Source: Planctomycetota bacterium
GTDB taxonomy: Bacteria; Planctomycetota; Phycisphaerae; Sedimentisphaerales; Anaerobacaceae
Assembly (NCBI GenBank): GCA_013349615.1
Contig: DUZJ01000028.1
Coordinates: 1-37,763, forward strand
Length of the DNA stretch: 37,763 nt
Direction of reading: 5' to 3'
Under the pieces are notes generated by a model that searched no databases, had not been told where the DNA came from, and saw only the letters and a program-made list of their open reading frames with translations. Positions 1-8,254 of this stretch are shown in pieces; positions within the stretch are counted from its first letter, which is position 1; each line of letters begins with the position of its first letter. A program made the position numbers and the translations under genes.

Positions 1-2
1 CA

Positions 3-791
3 ACATTTCAAAGCACCCTTACCGATTATAGTGCCAACTGGGTCGTTAACGGACTGGCAGGAAAATTCGTTAATCCCGATACACCGAACCAGTACCTCCA
101 GTTCTTCATAGTCTCCAACGATGCCAACACTATTAAAGTATGGAGCGATGTTGAGTCCATCGCAGGCGATGGTGATACATACCACATTTTCGATTATCAC
201 CTCAGTTCTGACTCAAACTGTATCGACCGCGGCGATCCCGATTTTAATCCCGACGCCAATATGACGGACATCGACGGCGAACGCCGGGTAGTAGATGGAG
301 ATGCTAACGGAACCGAAATAGTCGATATGGGTGCCGACGAATATTACCGGAGCCCGGCTGACTTCAATAGTGACGGAATTGTAAATTTCTTCGATTACGC
401 CCTCTTTGCAAACTTCTGGCAAACAACATCAGATGTTTACGACCTCATCGACGACAACAATTACATCGACTACAACGACCTCGACCGCTTCTGCGAAGAC
501 TGGCTCTGGCAGAGGGCCTGGGCAAAAGCCTTTCCCTTTAGTTACGGACAAGGTATGGGTAAGAGTATGGGCCTGGGTATGAGGGAAGGTCTCGGCATTG
601 CAGAAGAGATTTTACCATCCGCATCAGCCAAAAAGCCGCAGCCCCAGCTTACCAAGGCTGATGTTGTGGAGTTAATAAAGTGGCTTGAAGAACTTTGGCT
701 TACAGATGCGGAAGTAAGAAAAATGATAAGCGAGGACGAATGGCTGAAATTTATTGAATCCGTAATACAGTCAATAAAAGAGCAGAGGTAA
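3..791 (+). CDS. C-terminal part of a secreted choice-of-anchor/beta-helix protein with dockerin-like domain (5' end outside window)
   Basis: The frame is open from the left edge, so the first in-frame ATG (261) is internal and the gene is cut by the window. The stretch around 220-350 (DRGDPDFNPDAN, then IDGERRVVDG and VDMGADEYY) is the typical end of right-handed beta-helix 'choice-of-anchor Q' surface proteins. It is followed at 355-510 by a dockerin-like double EF-hand pattern (DFNSDGIVNFFDYALFANFW, then a second D-rich loop DDNNYIDYNDLDRFCEDWLW). Such domains bind calcium and are common at the C-termini of exported planctomycete proteins. The last ~90 residues are Gly/Met-rich and then charged, ending in a predicted helix. 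Substrate and partner are unknown. Family call is confident; function is not. Confidence 0.85.
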   Translation, partial: TFQSTLTDYSANWVVNGLAGKFVNPDTPNQYLQFFIVSNDANTIKVWSDVESIAGDGDTYHIFDYHLSSDSNCIDRGDPDFNPDANMTDIDGERRVVDGDANGTEIVDMGADEYYRSPADFNSDGIVNFFDYALFANFWQTTSDVYDLIDDNNYIDYNDLDRFCEDWLWQRAWAKAFPFSYGQGMGKSMGLGMREGLGIAEEILPSASAKKPQPQLTKADVVELIKWLEELWLTDAEVRKMISEDEWLKFIESVIQSIKEQR

Positions 792-997
792 AATTACACA
801 TCAAAAATTAAATGTTCAAGGTGGATCGCCACTTTCGCGGGGACATGTGGATTCTTTCCCCTTCGACTACTTCGATTTCACTCCTTTCGACTGCGCTCAG
901 GGCAGGCAGGGCAGGAAGGGAAATCAGGGGAACAGGGGATGAATATCGACTATCGAACAAGGAATGTCGAATATCGAAGTGAACTGGCGGCTTGGCG
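792..997. repeat. Intergenic low-complexity repeats
   Basis: About 205 bases without a gene between the dockerin-type gene and the convergent membrane-protein gene. It holds a 'CCTTCGACTACTTCGATTTC' / 'TTTCGACTGCGCTCAGGG' motif near 857-902 and a 'GAATATCGACTATCGAAC' / 'GAATGTCGAATATCGAAG' word repeat near 941-981. A related 'GTTCGACTACACTCAGGG' sequence recurs at about 34108-34126. These are short dispersed repeats, not coding. Confidence 0.6.
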
Positions 998-1678
998 CTA
1001 CATGTGCCAGTCTTTTGAGCCTTTAACGAATTTGTTTTGTATGATGATGCCGGCCACCGTGGGCACGAGAAGGGCAACCGGCAGAAACCAATGGTGATTA
1101 AAAACGAGGTCCTGAACCCGCTCCGGCGGGACCATATAGCGGTGGAGGATGGCCAGGACGGCTGTTACTACGAGTGCACCGCCGCCGAAGCTGGTAAAGA
1201 GTACAACGGCGAGCTTGAATACTATAAATGAAATCATACCGCCTGCGATGGCGCCGGCAAGAGCACCCGCCCAGATGTATTGGCCGGGCAGCTCAAAGGC
1301 ATACCATAGGCCTCCTGTAAGTATTCCACCAGCCATTGCCCCAAGGGCGCAGACTCCCCATCGCATCAAGGGCAGAGAAAGCACAGCCATCATCGCCATT
1401 CCTATCAGGCCGAGCCATGTTCCGTTGCCGCCAATAAGCTTTTCGTTCAGTAACAAGCCGCCAACCAGGCCAACCAGTCCAAAACAAAGCGTTACGAGTA
1501 TCTTGAAGATACGCCACCCGTAGAACAGACAAACCACACCGAAGCAGCTAAAGGTCAAAGCTTCGACCAGGCTCAGGCCAATGACCTGCTCCCAGATGAA
1601 GTTAATGGGAACAAAGCCCCCTTCTGCTGCTTCAGAGCCGGCCCCATTGGTCTGTGCGAGTATAAAGACGCAATCCAT
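998..1678 (-). CDS. Polytopic membrane protein of unknown function (DUF4203-like)
   Basis: 226 residues, dominated by about seven hydrophobic segments rich in Gly and Ala (for example FGLVGLVGGLLL, LGAMAGGILTGGLWYAF, GALAGAIAGGMISFIVF). Gly-rich helix packing of this kind resembles the DUF4203/TMEM198-type fold, but I cannot assign it firmly. The ATG at 1678 is preceded by a good ribosome site (GGAGAC, about five bases upstream). It lies 33 bases downstream of another Gly-rich membrane protein (1712-2500) on the same strand, so the two probably form an operon and may act together. No catalytic residues are evident. Confidence 0.75.
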   Translation of the reverse strand: MDCVFILAQTNGAGSEAAEGGFVPINFIWEQVIGLSLVEALTFSCFGVVCLFYGWRIFKILVTLCFGLVGLVGGLLLNEKLIGGNGTWLGLIGMAMMAVLSLPLMRWGVCALGAMAGGILTGGLWYAFELPGQYIWAGALAGAIAGGMISFIVFKLAVVLFTSFGGGALVVTAVLAILHRYMVPPERVQDLVFNHHWFLPVALLVPTVAGIIIQNKFVKGSKDWHM

Positions 1679-1711
1679 TATCTGTCTCCATAATTTTGCT
1701 TTTGGTTTTGG

Positions 1712-2500
1712 TTATGCAGTCCGCCAATCCTGCTTGTCACGCGATACCTTACCTTTTTTCGCTACTTTTTTTCTTATCGCTTTACTCTTTGCACGTGGAT
1801 AAAGTAATAACTGCTCGCCGGTGCTGAAAGCCGTCATTGCTGCAAAAACACCGGCATAAAATAATGGCCTGCTGCAAATGGCGCTGACAGGGACACTGCC
1901 TTTATACATCAACAGCAAAATCATGCCTGCAAAGATGAGCATTGTGCCCAAGACGGCACAGTACAAAGCCGAAGCTAAACGCCAGAAGTAAAATCCACCC
2001 GCCATAGAAATCAGTACAAGCACTGCTATTAGAAAGTAGCCGAACACGGGCATCTGTAAAAAAGCCTGTTTTATCCTGTCGCTCAAATCAGGCCGACTGA
2101 TGCTGAAAATGATGTTCTGATTCGATGTTTCGCTGTATTTTGTCGCGGCGAACTCCGGCATCTCGATTATATCCTGGGAGAGGATGGTCAAAACGACAAA
2201 GGCCAATACCGCTGTTAAACCGGCTGCGAGTATTGTGACAAATATCCTTTGAGGGACTATCACGATGAGGATGGGCACTACCATCAAACCAACGATGGCG
2301 ATAATATTTCGGCCGACTATGAAAAATCCACAAAGGCCGGCAACAACGGCGCCTAAAACTGCAACTAAAACTCTCACGAATCTCAGGCCACCAAGCCAGA
2401 TAAACAATCCGACGACAACGGCTGTCAAGCCCGGTCCGACTAAAAGTATGGGCCGCAGCCTGCCAGCTATTTGTTCAATATCCTTGAGAATATCAAGCAT
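1712..2500 (-). CDS. Polytopic membrane protein of unknown function, first gene of a two-gene operon
   Basis: 262 residues with roughly seven to eight transmembrane segments. A short amphipathic N-terminus (MLDILKDIEQIAGRLRP) precedes closely spaced hydrophobic helices. The tail is very basic (PRAKSKAIRKKVAKKGKVSRDKQ) and is probably cytoplasmic. It resembles its downstream neighbour in its Gly-rich helices, which suggests a related or interacting pair. The start at 2500 has only a weak purine-rich upstream sequence (GGAAACG). I do not recognise a named family with confidence. Confidence 0.7.
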   Translation of the reverse strand: MLDILKDIEQIAGRLRPILLVGPGLTAVVVGLFIWLGGLRFVRVLVAVLGAVVAGLCGFFIVGRNIIAIVGLMVVPILIVIVPQRIFVTILAAGLTAVLAFVVLTILSQDIIEMPEFAATKYSETSNQNIIFSISRPDLSDRIKQAFLQMPVFGYFLIAVLVLISMAGGFYFWRLASALYCAVLGTMLIFAGMILLLMYKGSVPVSAICSRPLFYAGVFAAMTAFSTGEQLLLYPRAKSKAIRKKVAKKGKVSRDKQDWRTA

Positions 2501-2677
2501 AATTCGTTTCCGGCCGTTCTTTACTCCCGGCTCGTTTCACTATTTTATTTCACTAATAACTGTATAGTAACTGCTAAATTTATTATCGGCCTATTCGCAC
2601 GATTTTCGTTAAATAGTTGATTGAATTGAGCAGTAGAGGCGCGAAAAGGCTGCTTGCAATCAGCAAAGAGGATTTAC

Positions 2678-2761
2678 TGCGGATGAGAGGAGTCGAACCT
2701 CCACGGGCCGAAGCCCACAGGCACCTGAAGCCTGCGCGTCTGCCAATTCCGCCACATCCGC
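2678..2761 (-). tRNA. tRNA-Leu (anticodon CAG)
   Basis: On the minus strand the sequence folds as a class II tRNA. The 7-bp acceptor stem is GCGGATG (2755-2761) with CATCCGC (2679-2685), and the discriminator A is at 2678. The D-arm has TGGCGGAATTGGCAGACGC. The anticodon stem CAGGC/GCCTG encloses TTCAGGT, with anticodon CAG at 2725-2727. There is a long variable arm (GGGCTTCGGCCC) and a GTTCGAC T-loop. The 84-nt length and long variable arm fit tRNA-Leu reading CUG. No CCA is encoded. Confidence 0.97.
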
Positions 2762-3238
2762 GGTTAAAATGTAATTATCAGAGATTTCGGGCGGTTAGTC
2801 AAGTACTTTCACTCAAAAGCCCGTTAGCTAAACAAGGACCCGATAAATGAGGTCCGAATATTTTTAATGTATCAATAATGGAAATTAACATCCATAACAG
2901 TTATGCGTCTTTGAACAATTGAGAGGATAGTGCCGCTTAAAAACAGAATCGAAAAAATAACAATCCTGCTCCCAAAGCAACATCACGAAACCGGTTTTGG
3001 GCCAAGTTACCAACCGTCCCATAAGGTTGGCCCATTTTTGCAAAAGTGATTTTTTGGCTTCTGACGTTTTATATCGTATATTTTAAGTAATGGAATCTTG
3101 AGAACGGTGGAAGCCCGGACACATCATTTTTGAGCTTCCCACCTTTGTCAGATAAGCAAGGTTTGTGCCGGCGAATCACTCGGACGCTTGCAAATCATGG
3201 AGGCTAAAGCCGGATATCGATGTATTTGAGGTAATGTA
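2762..3238. other. Leader region upstream of the pilus/secretion cluster, no gene seen
   Basis: 477 bases between tRNA-Leu and the assembly ATPase gene. I see no coding region. It contains one terminator-like hairpin (2999-3039, listed separately). The final bases carry GAGGTAATGTA just before the ATPase start. Part of this stretch is probably the promoter and 5' leader of the long downstream cluster, but no convincing -35/-10 pair stood out. Confidence 0.5.
2999..3039 (+). terminator. Terminator-like hairpin with T-run in the cluster leader
   Basis: GGGCCAA (2999-3005) can pair with TTGGCCC (3027-3033), followed by ATTTTT. An overlapping alternative is CCAACC (3010-3015) with GGTTGG (3025-3030). 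No plus-strand gene ends just before it, so if functional it would be an attenuator in the leader of the ATPase gene. Structure is seen; role is inferred. Confidence 0.35.
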
Positions 3239-5002
3239 ATGAGCCCGGAAGTAATTTCTAACACCAACGCCCCCATAGTAGCAAATCTTCTTTTCGGCGA
3301 ATTACTTGTCGCCAAAGGTCTACTTACTCGCAGAGGCTTGATAGAAGCGCTAAACGACCAGCGTGAGCACGGCGGCCGACTCGGTGAGGTACTGCTTCGA
3401 CTAAAGATGCTGTGCGAAGAGGACGTTACCCACGCCCTCGCCGAATATCTATCGATGGAGTACGTACGTCTCGATGATGTGAGCAAGATAGATATGGAGA
3501 TTGCTCGAACACTGCCTGAGAACATTTCCAAGCGATTTTGCCTTGTGGTTATCGGTGAGACAGACGAGAAGATTATCGTAGCGATGGCAGACCCGCTTAA
3601 TGTTATAGCAATAGATACAATCGCACTGAAGTTGAAGCATCAGATTAAGGCCGTGATTAGCTCACATCAGGAAATCCGGCACGCGATAGAGGCGATTTAC
3701 CACGGTTCTGATATTGAGGAACAGAAGCTTCGCGACATAGTTGAGGTCGAAGCCGGCATGCAGGAAGATACACTCGAAGCGGACCTTGCAGAGGCGAACA
3801 TCAGCAACGAATTAGCTGCGACCAAGCCGCCCGTGATTCGATTTGTGGACTTGCTGTTAAGCCAGGCGGTCAAGAGCAGAGCCAGTGACGTTCATCTTGA
3901 GCCGCAGGAAAAAGCGATGATTGTCCGGATGCGAATCGACGGTGTGCTTCGTGATATGGTCCCCCCGGCCCGGAAGATGCAGGCTGCGGTAGTTACGAGA
4001 ATAAAGATACTGTCGGAGATGAATATTGCCGAGCGGAGGCTGCCGCAGGACGGGCGATTCAAAATAAAGACCTCCGGCAAAGATATAGACGTTCGGGTAT
4101 CGGTACTTCCAACGATATACGGCGAAAAAGTGGTGCTTCGAATTCTGGATACATCAGGGGCAAGCCACGACGTGGAGCAATTAGGTTTTGACCCCAAGCT
4201 TCTTAAAGAGTTTAAGACGATATTGTCGCAGCCTCACGGCATCATAATTGTCACCGGCCCGACCGGCAGTGGTAAAAGCACGACATTATATTCAGCGTTA
4301 AATTACCTTAAGGACCCGACGAAAAATATTACAACCGTAGAGGACCCTGTGGAATACCGTCTTGCGGGGATTAATCAGACCCAAATAAAGGCGGAAATCA
4401 ATCTCGATTTTGCCAGGTGCCTTCGTGCAATCCTGCGACAAGACCCCGACATAATTCTTGTAGGAGAAATTCGCGACAAGGAAACAGTTGAAATTGCAAT
4501 AAAGGCATCTTTAACAGGCCATCTTGTTTTGAGCACATTCCATACCAACGACGCGCCGAGTGCGGTAAGCAGATTAATCTATATGGGGGTTGAACCGTTT
4601 TTGCTGAGCTCTTCGCTCAACTTAATTATTGCTCAGCGGCTCGTAAGAAGGATTTGTGGACGCTGCAAAGAGCCTGTTAAGCTGAACGATGAAGTCGTTC
4701 AGCGTTTGAATATTGACCCGGCGAAGCTTAAAAAAGATACCGTCTTTTACCACGGTCGAGGCTGTAAAAACTGTGCCAAGACTGGTTATCTGGGTAGATT
4801 GCCTATATTCGAGTTTTTGGTTATGGACAACGATATGCGAGAAAAGCTCATCGGCGGCGCCGGTGAGTCTGAAATAAGAAAACTGGCACGTCAAAAAGGC
4901 TATGGGGGGTTGCTTGAAAGCGGGGTAAGCAAGGTGCTCCAGGGTCTGACCACCGCCGAAGAGGTCCTCAGCGTAACATTTACAGAAAATACAAAAGCGT
5001 AG
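3239..5002 (+). CDS. gspE: GspE/PilB-type assembly ATPase with N-terminal MshEN domain
   Basis: 587 residues, the usual length for GspE/PilB. It is the cytoplasmic ATPase that drives pseudopilus or pilus polymerisation. An MshEN-like N-terminal domain (about 15-85) has two related motifs (FGELLVAKGLLTRRGLIEAL and RLGEVLLRLKMLCEEDVTHA). Then come the T2SSE domain, a Walker A motif GPTGSGKS near 340-347, an Asp box/Walker B region with DIILVGEIRD near 405-413, a His box (LSTFHTNDA), and a tetracysteine zinc site (CGRC near 473, CKNC near 509). MshEN domains in some relatives bind c-di-GMP; whether this one does is unknown. The ATG at 3239 has GAGG upstream. It heads the cluster running to 18718. 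PilT-type identity is unlikely given the N-terminal domain and zinc site. Confidence 0.96.
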   Translation: MSPEVISNTNAPIVANLLFGELLVAKGLLTRRGLIEALNDQREHGGRLGEVLLRLKMLCEEDVTHALAEYLSMEYVRLDDVSKIDMEIARTLPENISKRFCLVVIGETDEKIIVAMADPLNVIAIDTIALKLKHQIKAVISSHQEIRHAIEAIYHGSDIEEQKLRDIVEVEAGMQEDTLEADLAEANISNELAATKPPVIRFVDLLLSQAVKSRASDVHLEPQEKAMIVRMRIDGVLRDMVPPARKMQAAVVTRIKILSEMNIAERRLPQDGRFKIKTSGKDIDVRVSVLPTIYGEKVVLRILDTSGASHDVEQLGFDPKLLKEFKTILSQPHGIIIVTGPTGSGKSTTLYSALNYLKDPTKNITTVEDPVEYRLAGINQTQIKAEINLDFARCLRAILRQDPDIILVGEIRDKETVEIAIKASLTGHLVLSTFHTNDAPSAVSRLIYMGVEPFLLSSSLNLIIAQRLVRRICGRCKEPVKLNDEVVQRLNIDPAKLKKDTVFYHGRGCKNCAKTGYLGRLPIFEFLVMDNDMREKLIGGAGESEIRKLARQKGYGGLLESGVSKVLQGLTTAEEVLSVTFTENTKA

Positions 5003-5302
5003 CAGCACGGGCGAGAATTCACGGATAAAAAAAGAAAACAAAACGCAAATGGCTATACGCTATTTTTCTATTAAACTCAAGGTTTTGGGATGCCGATGAC
5101 CCGTTAGAAGTAAATCGCTAACGGAGACTACTACACCGACGATTCGGACTTCCAACAGGCCGATGGTGGATGAAAAAAAACAGATAAAAAAAGAAAACTC
5201 TTGCGCTAAACGCTATTTTCTTAAGGTCCGGTAAACCCATTGGAAATTCCAAGGGTGCACAAAACATTATAATACAAAAAGCAAAGATTTGTAGCAGGGT
5301 AG
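5003..5302. repeat. gspE-gspF spacer with duplicated AT-rich segment and a hairpin
   Basis: No gene seen. A 16-bp A-rich word (GATAAAAAAAGAAAAC) occurs at 5024-5039 and again at 5183-5198. Each copy is followed by a related CGCTATTTT-type sequence (5058 and 5211), so this looks like a local duplication of about 45 bases. Between them CCGTTAG (5101-5107) pairs perfectly with CTAACGG (5118-5124), leaving a 10-base loop. It may separate expression of the ATPase from the platform protein. Confidence 0.55.
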
Positions 5303-6514
5303 ATGAAAAACTTTAGATATATTGCTCGGAATTCAGCGGGGGTGCGAAAAGAAGGCCTGATGGAGGCCTCTTTCCCCAATGACGTACTTAGCCGGCTTCG
5401 CGAGGAGGGCCTGACGCCCATCTCTATCAAGGAGAGTTCTGCCAAGGTCAAGAAAACCGCACCGAAGGCCCGACGAAAGCGAATCAAATCAGCGGACCTT
5501 GCAGCCCTTTGCTGGCAGCTTAACACGATGACAGAGGGAGGCATTCCCATCACCACAGCTTTGCAGGCCATCTCAGAGGACATAGAAAACCTTCATCTTC
5601 AGCAAATTCTACAAGAGATACTGGCAAAAATTCAGAAAGGTCAGACATTATCAGACAGCTTTGCCGAATATCCCAGGGTTTTCAACCAGCTATCGTGCGC
5701 AATGATATTAGCGGGCGAAACGGGCGGCAATCTGCCCGACGCACTCCAGAGGCTCGCAGAGTACTTCGACAATCGTGACAAACTGGCGAAAAAGGTCAAG
5801 GGGGCGATGGCGTACCCTATCTTTGTGTTCTCCTTTATCATTATAATAGTAATATTCATAATGGCCTTCGTGGTTCCACGGTTCCGCGACATATTCGACC
5901 AAATCGGCGGTGAAATGCCTGCTTTTACAGAGGCCTTTATGAACGTTTACGATGTGATGAAGACCTATGCGCTTCATATTATTGGCTGTTGTGCTCTTTT
6001 AGCCATTTCCACAGTTCTTATCTCGAAAACGAAGAAGGGTCATTATTTATTCAGCAGGATGGCGCTGACGCTGCCATTAATGGGCAAGATACTGAGTCAG
6101 GCCTTCGTGGTGACGTTCTGCAAGACGATGTCAACATTACTTGCAGCAGGTGTCTCGGTGCTTGAGGTGTTCGATATTCTCTCTACGATGAGTAGTAACG
6201 ATGTTATAAAGTCAGCGGTAACGCGAACAAGGGAGCAGATTGTTGGTGGCTCGAACCTTTCTATTAGTATGACCGAGTCCGGCTTTTTCCCTAATATGGT
6301 CGTCAAAATGATGCAGGTTGGCGAAGAGAGTGGGTCGCTGCCAAAGGTGTTGGAGAGAACGGCCGTATATTATGAGCGCAAGGTGGATTCGACCATAACC
6401 ACGGTGATGGGCCTGATGGAGCCAATGATGATTGTAATAGTTGGTGGGATTGTATTGATAGTAGTACTCGCACTGTATCTGCCGATTTTCTCAATGTCAC
6501 CGTCGGGAGGCTAA
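5303..6514 (+). CDS. gspF: GspF/PilC-type inner-membrane platform protein
   Basis: 403 residues, standard for the family. It is the inner-membrane platform on which the assembly ATPase acts. The N-terminus begins FRYIARNSAGVRKEG, followed by two repeated cytoplasmic T2SSF domains (about 70-190 and 270-395). Each has the typical ending: MILAGETGGNLPDALQRLAEY in the first and MMQVGEESGSLPKVLERTAVYYE in the second. Three membrane segments follow the usual pattern: one after the first domain (PIFVFSFIIIIVIFIMAFVVP), one central, and one at the C-terminus (MMIVIVGGIVLIVVLALYLPIF). It pairs functionally with the upstream ATPase. Confidence 0.96.
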   Translation: MKNFRYIARNSAGVRKEGLMEASFPNDVLSRLREEGLTPISIKESSAKVKKTAPKARRKRIKSADLAALCWQLNTMTEGGIPITTALQAISEDIENLHLQQILQEILAKIQKGQTLSDSFAEYPRVFNQLSCAMILAGETGGNLPDALQRLAEYFDNRDKLAKKVKGAMAYPIFVFSFIIIIVIFIMAFVVPRFRDIFDQIGGEMPAFTEAFMNVYDVMKTYALHIIGCCALLAISTVLISKTKKGHYLFSRMALTLPLMGKILSQAFVVTFCKTMSTLLAAGVSVLEVFDILSTMSSNDVIKSAVTRTREQIVGGSNLSISMTESGFFPNMVVKMMQVGEESGSLPKVLERTAVYYERKVDSTITTVMGLMEPMMIVIVGGIVLIVVLALYLPIFSMSPSGG

Positions 6515-6535
6515 TGCAAGCATTTTGTTTTGAAA

Positions 6536-6589
6536 GTGGCACGGGCTTGGAGCCCGTGGAAACACGGCCAGGATGGCCGTGCCACGGGG
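6536..6589. repeat. Nested GC-rich inverted repeats between gspF and pseudopilin gene
   Basis: CACGGGCT (6540-6547) pairs with AGCCCGTG (6551-6558), and CACGGCCA (6563-6570) pairs with TGGCCGTG (6574-6581). As an alternative, GTGGCACGG (6536-6544) pairs with CCGTGCCAC (6577-6585) around both. There is no T-run, so it is not a classical terminator. It looks like a dispersed REP-type palindromic element or an RNA-stabilising structure. Confidence 0.65.
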
Positions 6590-6735
6590 ATGGCCAAGCC
6601 GGGGGCAGGAAAATTAAAAATCGATAGTAAAGTTGTTATTGAATTTTGTCGATTGTGGGTATTGTGAAATGGAAGTAACACCTGTTTTTGTAGGGAACAG
6701 CGTAATTTTTAACACTTTTTTAGGAGAAGTTAAAA

Positions 6736-7149
6736 ATGGGAAAAAGAAAAGGTTTTACACTAATTGAGCTGATGGTCGTAATCTTCATCGTCGGCATTCT
6801 TGCTGCGGTGGCAATTCCGATCATGCGAGGCCGAATTGATTCAGCCAAGTGGTCGGAAGGCAAGGCTGCTGCCGGTAGTATCCGCACCGCGGCCCGCGCG
6901 TTCTGTGCAGAGAAGGGCGCAGCCTGGGGTGGTGTCTGGGCCGGTGTTAGCATGGCGGACCTGGGCTTTCTGGCTGCGGATCTGAACGGGAAGTACTTTG
7001 ATTTCGATGATTTTGCCGTTGCATTCACCGCCTACGACACATACGTCGTTACAGTGACCGCTGGTGTCGGTGGTACCCCTGCCGATGCACCTACATCGCC
7101 TTCGGTGGTGACGCTGGACCAGGCCGGCACCTGGGTCGAAACTCCGTAA
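6736..7149 (+). CDS. gspG: Major pseudopilin / type IV pilin-like protein (GspG/PilA type)
   Basis: 137 residues. It opens with a short basic leader ending in Gly and the class III signal KRKGFTLIELMVVIFIVGILAA, with Glu at mature position 5 and a long hydrophobic helix. A prepilin peptidase would cut after G6. The globular part is Ala/Gly-rich with two tryptophans and two short disordered stretches, and lacks an obvious C-terminal disulphide pair. AGGAG at 6721-6726 supports the start. Position directly after the platform gene and ahead of the minor pseudopilins suggests it is the main subunit of the filament. GspG-like and PilA-like assignments cannot be separated from sequence alone. Confidence 0.93.
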   Translation: MGKRKGFTLIELMVVIFIVGILAAVAIPIMRGRIDSAKWSEGKAAAGSIRTAARAFCAEKGAAWGGVWAGVSMADLGFLAADLNGKYFDFDDFAVAFTAYDTYVVTVTAGVGGTPADAPTSPSVVTLDQAGTWVETP

Positions 7150-7734
7150 GGGAGACCTCGACCTCATTTTACCCCGCACCAATCAGGCCTGAGCCTAACC
7201 TCAATTGGTGCAGGATGGCGAAAGGGAACCCAGGTAGTTACGAGAGCTCCATTTTACGAGCTGCCTGTGGTCGTGCCCGCGAAGGCGGGGATAAGAAGCT
7301 TACGAATATATTCAGACAACTACCGGTAATTGTTGAACCAGGCTATATAAGTGGGGACCTTGAAATACAAGGCCCCCGCTTTGCATTAGAGAAGGAGGAT
7401 TTACCATCAAATGATTAAGGATAAAGGATTATTGATTACTGAAAAGGCTCTACCAAATAATCATTCTTTTCGGTCCGGTAAAGGCCGGCCTTTTACAATT
7501 CCTGGCAGGATTTTCATTAGCGCAGGCCACTGTAAAAAAGCAATAATACTTGCCTCCGACGTCTTTTTGGCGTATACTTTAATTAGAAAAGCGTTAAAAA
7601 AAGGGCGGTTTTCGACACTTCTTCTTGAGCTTTTCGCCCTGTTTTAGTTTAAGTGATTCCGTGCAATCTTTGTTTTTTAACGGTAATTTGGTGTTACTGA
7701 AAACTCGGTTGCCCGGAGATTAGAAGTAGGGAGA
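7150..7734. other. Spacer with two hairpins and a dispersed repeat; no convincing gene
   Basis: 585 bases between the major and minor pseudopilin genes. GCACCAAT (7176-7183) pairs perfectly with ATTGGTGC (7204-7211). GGGG-CCTTG (7353-7362) pairs with CAAGG-CCCC (7368-7377) around a single mismatch. A repeat unit starts at 7411 (listed separately). Two short open frames (7215-7418, 7411-7647) are not convincing genes. The arrangement suggests transcript attenuation or processing after the major pseudopilin, giving more of it than of the minor ones. Confidence 0.55.
7411..7465 (+). repeat. TGATTA-type dispersed repeat, copy 1
   Basis: The first 38 bases (starting ATGATTAAGGATAAAGG) are identical to those at 8786-8823. 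Both are followed by a divergent centre containing ACCAAA and then AATCATT. A related unit lies at 14257-14334. The TGATTA...TAATCA ends are partly complementary, so each unit is quasi-palindromic. Confidence 0.8.
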
Positions 7735-8229
7735 ATGATGATGACCACTAAACGGCGCAAATCTTCAGGCGGATTTACTTTTGCCGAGGTAATGGGCGCG
7801 ATTCTTGTTCTGACAATTGCGGTGCTCGGCGCGTCCGCCTATAGGTATCATGCCACGCTGGACACTCGAAAAGCCGAGCTGCAAACAACAGCAGCCAGAA
7901 TGGCCAGCATGCTGTGCGAGACCTGGCGCGGGGCGGAAGAGCCAAACACATTTGACCCGGTAGCCTATTTCGGAACAGAGCTGGCGATTGACTCTATGGA
8001 CATCCATGACGGTCCGCGCACACCGACAGATTTTGAGGTATTGGGAACCTATAGAATTGTTGTTAATGGTGTTGACCACCGCACTGCGCTTTTTTGGAGA
8101 GACGTTTACTCCGGGCTGCGGGCCCTGACCGTTATTGTGGTCTGGGACTGGGACCCGTACAACCACCCATTGGGTCCCTATAAATATGCTAGTCAATCAT
8201 TCACTCTCACAACGTACGTCGTCAATTAG
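7735..8229 (+). CDS. Minor pseudopilin, GspI/PilV-like
   Basis: 164 residues. A basic leader (TTKRRKSSGG) precedes FTFAEVMGAILVLTIAVLGA, a prepilin-type helix with Glu at mature position 5. Minor pseudopilins of the GspI/PilV class typically prime filament assembly with GspJ- and GspK-like partners, which follow here. The start is one of three consecutive ATGs (7735, 7738, 7741); AGTAGGGAG just upstream favours the first or second. It ends 25 bases before the next pseudopilin start. Assignment to the I/V class rests on gene order and the FAEV variant of the signal. Confidence 0.85.
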   Translation: MMMTTKRRKSSGGFTFAEVMGAILVLTIAVLGASAYRYHATLDTRKAELQTTAARMASMLCETWRGAEEPNTFDPVAYFGTELAIDSMDIHDGPRTPTDFEVLGTYRIVVNGVDHRTALFWRDVYSGLRALTVIVVWDWDPYNHPLGPYKYASQSFTLTTYVVN

Positions 8230-8254
8230 GATTGTGAAAGGGGCGCTGGCAAAA

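Noticed and set aside
2617..2850. 77-codon plus-strand frame
   Set aside because: It is the antisense reading of tRNA-Leu plus a common intergenic repeat (SSRGAKRLLAISK).
6537..6551. TGGCACG resembling a sigma-54 -24 element
   Set aside because: The -12 part does not fit (TTG is one base out of register and lacks the GC), and the TGGCACG is part of a palindrome.
7215..7418. 67-codon open frame
   Set aside because: It crosses a strong hairpin, has no recognisable domain and overlaps the repeat-derived frame.
7411..7647. 78-codon open frame with an upstream GGAGG
   Set aside because: It starts inside a dispersed repeat also present at 8786, has no family resemblance, and the ribosome site is too far from the ATG.
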